In this document: one piece after another, positions 7,801 to 12,698 of the stretch
Layout of the letters: every line of letters starts with the position of its first letter
Position numbering within the stretch: the stretch's first letter is position 1
Assembly (NCBI GenBank): GCA_020432595.1
Contig: JAGQGA010000048.1
Span: 1-15,656 of the forward strand
DNA length: 15,656 nucleotides
Source of the DNA: Anaerolineales bacterium
Lineage (GTDB): Bacteria; Chloroflexota; Anaerolineae; Promineifilales; Promineifilaceae
Direction: 5' to 3'
Made by a program: the position numbers and the translations under genes
Notes under the pieces: generated by a model
What the model was told of the DNA's origin: nothing
Database searches by the model: none
The model's input: the letters and a program-made list of their open reading frames with translations, nothing else

Positions 7801-8909
7801 CCTCCTTTGACGTACTGGCTCTCAACATCAACATCACGCCTAGCCCCAACGAAATTCCCGAAACGGGGCAAGTGGTTGACTTCACCGTTGAGGTTCGCAA
7901 CGAAGGCAGCAAAGACGTTGAGATTACAAAGCTAACAACCGACACCTTTGGCAATATTGTGGCTTTGCCAAGCACCGATTGTGAACTTGGCAACATGCTT
8001 GATGCCGATGGGGGCACCTACGCCTGTACATTTAGCACCACTGTATTTGGGATTCCCCCTAGCTATCAGGTTGAACTGACGGTGGAAGCTGAAGACGATA
8101 CGCCTATCACTGTTTCCAAGCAAGATACCGCTTCAATCACCATCCTAGCCGTGGCCTCAGACATTAACCTGACGATTGAGGCCAGCCCCAACAGCGTGGT
8201 CGGCCCAGGACAAATGGTGACGTATACGCTCCAAATCGAAAATGCCAGCACGCTGCGTGATGTAACCATTACCGCACTGGAAGATTCCCTGCTTGGGCCG
8301 CTGGCCGACCTAGAAGGGGATTGCGAGATGCCGCAGGCTGGCCTTGAGATTGCCAAAAAAGCCACCTTTGAATGCACCTTCAAGGCTCCGTTTGCCGCAA
8401 ATGCGGGTGAAAAAGAAACCCATATTGTGACGGCTCAAGGTGTTGATGAGAACAATGACCCCGTAGGCGGGAGCGCCAAGGTGGAAATTCGCAGCTATCG
8501 TCTAGTTCTGCCGCTGGCACCCAAGGGGATGCGGACACAGGATGAGCCAAATGATGTGTGTACCGAAGCGTATCCGCTGACTTATTTTGACAAGGAATAT
8601 CAATTTCTGGCTGAGGATGTGACTGACTGGTATGTCTTTGAACTTGACAAGGCAACGTCGGTTACGGTACGGGTGACCAATTTTGCCCCGCAGACCGGGC
8701 AGGCTGTTATCTATCGCTTTGATGGCAACAATTGCAACGCGCCCAGTGAGGGTGGCAGCCGCACTGTCATTAAGAGCAACGGCGTTGTCGGCACGGACAA
8801 GAGTGTGAGCCTGGGTACGGTTTCGGCCGGCCATTACCTTGTCCGCATCATTAATGACGGTAGTACGACAACGGGGCAGAAGTATAAGCTGACGATTGAT
8901 GTCCCTTAA
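4893..8909 (+). CDS. Giant secreted repeat protein: cadherin-like domains, DUF11-like repeats and PPC-like C-terminal domain
   Basis: This 1338-aa protein begins with a clear Sec signal peptide (MKHRIFVLVTVVGFAFYIFF..., probable cleavage near ADA, about residue 29). Next come a VCBS/cadherin-like unit (about 31-129, with C110/C117), a second (130-240), a He_PIG/cadherin-like unit (241-337), two tandem 151-aa units of one family (338-488, 489-639) and a different cadherin-like unit (640-778). NDPP/NDAP motifs mark the borders. Four DUF11-like repeats follow (779-878, 879-977, 978-1089, 1090-1200), each with a Cys pair that could form a disulfide. The protein ends with an LVLPLAPKG segment and a beta-rich, PPC-like domain (about 1201-1338: DEPNDVC, DWYVFEL, GQAVIYRF, INDG). 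There is no LPXTG motif or C-terminal membrane helix. Such proteins are usually adhesins or surface-layer/filament components, and Asp-rich loops suggest Ca2+ binding. The start is supported by AGGAG at 4884-4888. Its C-terminal half matches the next gene product. Confidence 0.92.
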   Translation: MKHRIFVLVTVVGFAFYIFFALGTTFADAAAVIAHDDSIIVLEGGTATQLTTGATSVLVNDVTSNTLTVASIIDQPDFATAAFTVNANGTFSYKHDGSEHFSDYFVYQACDTGAVSCDTATVNISITPQNDPPTAVNDTATISENSVLSVSSPGVLSNDTDPESDPLRVTSASNVSTKGAVVNVTLNTIGNGSYTYDPTAAATLQALPSGQSTVDTFNYTISDGNGGTSNATVSITVNGQNDAPTFVSTPGTSVNEDSLYTYNIVVNDVDTGDTITISAPTLPDWLTLTPTGNGTATLSGTPTNDEALTGFFSVSLQAKDTSNSTDTQSFIIQVHNVNDAPVLDNSGNMVLSNINEDNQNPNGDVVLAIISSAGGDRITDVDANAAEGIAVVGADNTNGTWQYSTNNGSSWSNFGVVTDTSAILLNNFARIRFVPNLDYSGPAGNITFRAWDQTSGSNGSTGINTIPNGGTTAFSVATETATLTVQAINDAPVLDNTGTMVLPNINEDTLAPAGDTVANIILSAGLDRITDVDVAALEGIAVIGRDNTNGIWQYSTNGGTSWNPFGTLSENSAVLLNPAAKIRFVPNLDYNGSAGNITFRAWDQTSGSNGSTGINTVPNGGSTAFSIATETATLSVLAVNDPPVIDLNGLVDPGTGFETNFVANGGAVTIVDTDLSLVDVDHSNLAKALIAITNPWDGASESLAANTAGTSINASFNPSDATLTLSGNDTVSNYQKVLRTITYNNIAQDPDTRQRSISFIVNDGLGDSTPATALVNILNPIITLSMTPNSQEIPSGATASFDVAIKNEGNVVLTQIKTSSSINDCVKDYASLQIGETKTFTCVRNNVTESFNHTLTVSGKDPLGGTVTDNSTVTVIVENPNIRIVPTTVTPTVVQGGTVIFNITVRNPSNLTTLTNVVVTSDIPNCDNHTVGTLNPNQNKSFTCSLPNATEALTAAFTASSGNVSDTNFASFDVLALNINITPSPNEIPETGQVVDFTVEVRNEGSKDVEITKLTTDTFGNIVALPSTDCELGNMLDADGGTYACTFSTTVFGIPPSYQVELTVEAEDDTPITVSKQDTASITILAVASDINLTIEASPNSVVGPGQMVTYTLQIENASTLRDVTITALEDSLLGPLADLEGDCEMPQAGLEIAKKATFECTFKAPFAANAGEKETHIVTAQGVDENNDPVGGSAKVEIRSYRLVLPLAPKGMRTQDEPNDVCTEAYPLTYFDKEYQFLAEDVTDWYVFELDKATSVTVRVTNFAPQTGQAVIYRFDGNNCNAPSEGGSRTVIKSNGVVGTDKSVSLGTVSAGHYLVRIINDGSTTTGQKYKLTIDVP
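5904..6356 (+). repeat. Tandem 453-bp coding repeat, copy 1
   Basis: Codons 338-488 of the 1338-aa gene. This 151-aa unit runs NDAPVLDN ... DRITDVD ... EGIAV ... DNTNG..WQYSTN ... IRFVPNLDY ... FRAWDQTSGSNGSTGINT. By my hand count 112 of 151 residues equal those of the next unit, without gaps. Related units occur twice in the gene at 12699. Confidence 0.9.
6357..6809 (+). repeat. Tandem 453-bp coding repeat, copy 2
   Basis: Codons 489-639 of the same gene, exactly as long as copy 1. The segment FRAWDQTSGSNGSTGINT is identical in both copies at protein level while its codons differ at third positions. This points to an older duplication kept by selection rather than a very recent one. Confidence 0.9.
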
Positions 8910-8917
8910 TTTGCTTG

Positions 8918-8949
8918 GTGGTGATAGCCCCAGTGGCTATCACCACTTT
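8918..8949 (+). terminator. Hairpin after the 1338-aa gene, probable intrinsic terminator
   Basis: GTGGTGATAGCC (8918-8929) and GGCTATCACCAC (8935-8946) form a perfect 12-bp stem with a CCAGT loop, followed by only TTT. It begins 9 bp after the stop codon. The short T-run makes termination plausible but perhaps incomplete. An AACGGCCGTT copy follows at 8963-8972. Confidence 0.7.
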
Positions 8950-9047
8950 ATGAACTGCAACAAACGGCCGTTAATCATCCTTAACCCACACCATCGGCGC
9001 ACCGAACCAACCGCGCCTTAGGCACCGAAAGGAGTCCTGACACAGAA

Positions 9048-10895
9048 ATGTCCATACTAAAGAGAATGCTTCCCGTCGTCTTATTTGTGGCTGTTGCCCT
9101 GCTTTTACTGGGCAAAACGGCCGTTTTTGCCAACACACCCAGCGACGACAACATTGATAATCCTATTATTGCCATTGAAAAAACGGCCGTTACCCCCGAA
9201 ATTGTCAAAGGCGGCATCGCCGAATTTTCCATCACCGTCATCAACTCCGGCGATGTTCCCCTCACCAACGTCCGCGTTGAAGACCCACTCACCCCAACCT
9301 GCAAAAACACCCTGGGAGCGTTAGCCCCTGGTCAACAGCAAACCTACACCTGTCAGCGTACCAACGTCCAGGCCAGCTTCCTCAACGAAGCCACCGTTAG
9401 CGGACGCGACCCCAATGGCGTTGTCGTCTCCGACACCGACACCGCCCTCATCAATGTAGACAACCCCGAAATCAGTATTGACAAAGCCACCATTACCCCC
9501 GTCATCCAGCGCAACGGTACCGCCATCTTTACGATTACTGTTTTTAACGACAGTGAAACTAATGCTCTCAGCAGCGTTGAAGTGGTAGACCCATTAGTCC
9601 CAAACTGCGACCGCGAAATTGGGCGGCTTGAAGCCCAATCAAGCCACAGCTACATTTGCACGATTGCCAACGTCACTGAAGCCTTCAACAACGTCGCCAC
9701 CGTCACTGGCACCAGCCCTGCCAGCGGTGCTGTCAGCACCAGCGATGACGCCCAAATTGAAATTCTCGACCTGGAAATGGAGTTGGTCGCAAACCCAGCC
9801 CTGACTCCTGAACCCGGCAACATCATCCAATTTACCGCCAAAATCACCAACACCGGCAGCGTTGACGTTCACCTAACCAGCCTAACCAGCACCCGCTTTG
9901 GTGACCTGTTGGATTCCAGCAACAGCAATGTCAGCAACAACACCTGCGCCAGCAATAGCTCCGCCCCCACGCTGGTTGCCAACGGTGGTGAATACACCTG
10001 CGAATTTGAATCGCCCATTACCGGGCAGCCCCAGGTCATCACCGTGGACATAATGGCAACAGCAGATGATGAATATGAAAACGATGTCACCGTCAGCGAA
10101 ACAACTAATGGCAGCGTCACCATCACCAACACCCCTTCAGCTATCGCTGTTGAGTTCGAAGCCAGCCAAACTTCCATCTCCTCTCCCGGTGGGGTGCTAG
10201 AGTTTACAGCAACGATCCATAACGAAAGCCCCGTTGATACCATCACCATTGACACGCTCGACAACAACATTATCGGCAACCTAAATAACCACGGCACCTG
10301 CGCTCTGCCGCAAGCCATTAGCAGCGGGAGCAGCTATAGTTGCACCATCCCCATTACCATAACCGGCGGTTCCGGCACCTCCATCCCCGTTTCACTCCTT
10401 GCCGCTGGTTTTGACGATGACATCACACCCCACTCTGTCGAGGACGAAGCACAGGTCAGTATCGCCATTACGCCACCCCTGGTGCAATATTTACCTATCG
10501 CCGTGAAAAATTGGCGCACAACTGACGAACCAAACAACGTCTGCACCCAAGCCTATGCGCTCAATCTTTTCAACCACCAATACCGTTTTGCCCCCAATGA
10601 CAAAAACGATTGGTATATGTTTGATCTAGACAGCCAGGTATCTACCATGTCGGTCACAGTCAGCAATTTTGTACCCCGACAGGGACAAGTTGTGGTTTAC
10701 AAATGGAATGGCGTGAACTGTGAAAGCACCGCCAATGGTGGCTCCCGCCAAATTGTGGGCTTCAACAACACGCTCAATACCACTTCACGTACAGTTACAC
10801 TCAATAATCTAGCCAAGGGCTATTATCTCGTTCTTGTGATTAATGACGGGACGACCAGCCAGACGAAATACAACCTGGTCATGACTATTCCCTAG
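9048..10895 (+). CDS. Secreted DUF11-like repeat protein with PPC-like C-terminal domain
   Basis: This 615-aa protein has a Sec signal peptide (MSILKRMLPVVLFVAVALLL..., probable cleavage after VFA at residue 28). Four DUF11-like repeats follow (about 39-138, 139-238, 241-362, 365-475), then the segment YLPIAVK (481-487) and a conserved C-terminal domain (about 488-615: TTDEPNNVC, DWYMFDLD, GQVVVYKW, GGSRQIV, VINDG). Each repeat has a Cys pair (C85/C102, C187/C204, C300/C318, C418/C432), and C499/C558 lie in the last domain. All of this is colinear with residues 779-1338 of the preceding gene, so the two are paralogues that differ by the cadherin-like front half. The likely place is outside the cell, as a surface or filament protein. 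A Shine-Dalgarno-like AAAGGAG (9028-9034) lies 13 nt before the ATG, rather far. The gene is followed after 139 bp by the second kinase-like gene, with no clear terminator between. Confidence 0.9.
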   Translation: MSILKRMLPVVLFVAVALLLLGKTAVFANTPSDDNIDNPIIAIEKTAVTPEIVKGGIAEFSITVINSGDVPLTNVRVEDPLTPTCKNTLGALAPGQQQTYTCQRTNVQASFLNEATVSGRDPNGVVVSDTDTALINVDNPEISIDKATITPVIQRNGTAIFTITVFNDSETNALSSVEVVDPLVPNCDREIGRLEAQSSHSYICTIANVTEAFNNVATVTGTSPASGAVSTSDDAQIEILDLEMELVANPALTPEPGNIIQFTAKITNTGSVDVHLTSLTSTRFGDLLDSSNSNVSNNTCASNSSAPTLVANGGEYTCEFESPITGQPQVITVDIMATADDEYENDVTVSETTNGSVTITNTPSAIAVEFEASQTSISSPGGVLEFTATIHNESPVDTITIDTLDNNIIGNLNNHGTCALPQAISSGSSYSCTIPITITGGSGTSIPVSLLAAGFDDDITPHSVEDEAQVSIAITPPLVQYLPIAVKNWRTTDEPNNVCTQAYALNLFNHQYRFAPNDKNDWYMFDLDSQVSTMSVTVSNFVPRQGQVVVYKWNGVNCESTANGGSRQIVGFNNTLNTTSRTVTLNNLAKGYYLVLVINDGTTSQTKYNLVMTIP

Positions 10896-11034
10896 GCCAA
10901 TCAGGAAAACGGATTTGATGAGGCAAACGATTGTTAAACAAAAGCCCAGATGCCACATGCGTTTGGTGAAATCAAAACCAAAATGGGTTTGCCTACTGCA
11001 ATTCATGCAATCAGCTTAAACCTGTTGCGAAGCA
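10896..11034 (+). other. 139-bp gap before the SH3b pseudokinase gene
   Basis: No clear terminator or promoter is seen. There are only minor repeats: TGCAAT twice at about 10998-11012, and an 8-bp inverted repeat AGGCAAAC/GTTTGCCT about 60 bp apart. Read-through from the 615-aa gene is therefore possible. Confidence 0.4.
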
Positions 11035-12663
11035 ATGGATGTACAGGATTTTTTTGAACAGCCGCTTGATGATCGTTATCGGCTCGAAGAGTTGATAGCT
11101 GAGAAAAAGTATATTACTAGTTACATTGCCTATGATACCCAAAAGGAACAAACGGTAGCGATTGATTTTCTCAAAGCGGAATATGCCAAAAACCAAGACT
11201 TTGTTACGCACTATACGGAACGCATAAACGTGCTGGCACAGATCACTCACCCCAATTTGCCCAGCGTTCTTGCCTTAGGCAAGCTTCCTAACGGTTCACC
11301 CTACACCGTGCGGGAATATGTTGCTGGTTACCCGCTAACGGAGCGGCTTGATCAGTTGGCGAAACAGGGGCTGCCGGTTTACAGCATCTATGCGCTGCGT
11401 ATCATCCGACAGATAGCAGAGGCTTTGGCAAAGCTTGAACAGGTTAAGCTGTTTCATTATGCGCTTGCGCCCGAAAACATCTTGCTCAAAACGTTTACGG
11501 TTAAATCGGATGACGCGGTTGTGGTGTTAGACCTGGGAATTCCAACCAGCATCACCCAAATACTCTCGTTTAGCACCAATGGCAACAGCAGCCATACGGC
11601 TTATCTGGCACCGGAACAAACTAAACAGGAGCCGATTGATGGGCGCAGCCATGTCTATGCGCTGGGGGTTATGCTGTATGAGCTGCTTACAGGGCAGCTT
11701 CCCAGCAAGCTGGAAGGCAGTTGGGAGCCATTAGTGCGGCAGGTTGTGCGCGGGCGCACGGCTTTGGAAAAAGCACGCGGCGATTTGACGCATGAAACGT
11801 ATGCGCTGGTTGACAAATGTTTGCGCCGGGAGCCGTGGCAGCGGTTTCCAACGATTGAGGCGTTTATTGAGGTGCTGGACAAGGCGATTATGGCTGAAGA
11901 TGTTCGGATGCGGACGATATCGGATACGGTTTTTGTGCCGCGTCGCAACCAACGGCCGTTTATCATCATCGCCCTCAGCCTCATCGTCGTCGTGGCCGTG
12001 GGCAGCACCTTCCTGCTGCGCGGGTTATCTGGCAACGAGCCACCGCCCACCCGCAGTATCAATGCCGCTGCTTTAAGCACCCCACTAGTCGAATCCATTA
12101 TCATGCCCCCCACCGCCACCCCCACCAGCGAGGCCAGCGCCACGGCCACCAACGCCGCAGCGGTTGTTGAGGCCACACCAAGTGCCACAGCTACCAGCGA
12201 ATTAACGCCTAGCCCCACGGCGATATTAACCCCCTCCCCCTCGCCAACGGTGACGGCATCCCCCACGCCGCAGCCCCGCGTGCGGGTTGTTTTTAGCTCA
12301 ATCAGCGTTCGCACCGGACCGGGGACGCATTACGACACGGTTGCTTTTATGGAAGAGGGAGAAACGGCCGTTATTATCGGCCGCAGCGACAACCAGGAAA
12401 TTTGGTACAACATCCAACTCGACAATGGCTCAACCGGTTGGGTTGCCAGCAGCGTGACTGAAATTGAAGGGGGCGTAGACCCATTAACCATTCCCGTGGC
12501 GGCCACCATTCCGCCTTCACCAACGCCAACCGCCACGCCCACCGCCACACCCACCATCATTCCGACGGCCACCCTGGAGACAGACGACGGCGGCAGCGGC
12601 GGCGGTTCACCTAAGCCACAGCCATCGAGTACACCACCGCCCCTTCCCACAAGTGGTGGCTAA
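11035..12663 (+). CDS. Transmembrane pseudokinase with extracellular SH3b domain
   Basis: This 542-aa protein has a cytoplasmic Hanks-kinase fold (about 15-285), a transmembrane helix (about 309-328), a long Ser/Thr/Pro/Ala linker (about 357-413), a bacterial SH3 domain (about 415-478: SISVRTGPGTHYD ... GSTGWVASS), a second Thr/Pro linker and a Gly- and Pro-rich tail. Three kinase positions are lost. The glycine loop reads IAEKKYITS, the beta-3 VAIK reads VAID (Asp44), and the HRD loop reads HYALAPEN (141-148), so catalytic Asp is Ala143 and the following Lys is Ala145. Asn148, DLG (166-168) and LAPEQ (191-195) remain. It should not transfer phosphate and is best seen as a pseudokinase scaffold, nucleotide sensor or partner of an active kinase elsewhere. 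SH3b domains in such proteins usually bind cell-wall peptides or glycans. The start ATG has only a weak GAAG upstream. The next gene starts 35 bp later, so the two are probably one transcription unit. Confidence 0.9.
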   Translation: MDVQDFFEQPLDDRYRLEELIAEKKYITSYIAYDTQKEQTVAIDFLKAEYAKNQDFVTHYTERINVLAQITHPNLPSVLALGKLPNGSPYTVREYVAGYPLTERLDQLAKQGLPVYSIYALRIIRQIAEALAKLEQVKLFHYALAPENILLKTFTVKSDDAVVVLDLGIPTSITQILSFSTNGNSSHTAYLAPEQTKQEPIDGRSHVYALGVMLYELLTGQLPSKLEGSWEPLVRQVVRGRTALEKARGDLTHETYALVDKCLRREPWQRFPTIEAFIEVLDKAIMAEDVRMRTISDTVFVPRRNQRPFIIIALSLIVVVAVGSTFLLRGLSGNEPPPTRSINAAALSTPLVESIIMPPTATPTSEASATATNAAAVVEATPSATATSELTPSPTAILTPSPSPTVTASPTPQPRVRVVFSSISVRTGPGTHYDTVAFMEEGETAVIIGRSDNQEIWYNIQLDNGSTGWVASSVTEIEGGVDPLTIPVAATIPPSPTPTATPTATPTIIPTATLETDDGGSGGGSPKPQPSSTPPPLPTSGG

Positions 12664-12698
12664 CTAGCTACAGGTTAACACGAACAGGTATTGCTATC

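Noticed and set aside
8490..8540. Sortase signal at LPLAPK / LPIAVK
   Set aside because: The motif lacks the LPXTG pattern, is about 130 residues from the C-terminus and is not followed by a hydrophobic helix and basic tail.
11655..12314. 219-codon frame on the - strand
   Set aside because: It is a shadow of the pseudokinase and its Thr/Pro linker; the Val/Gly-rich product mirrors the linker codons.
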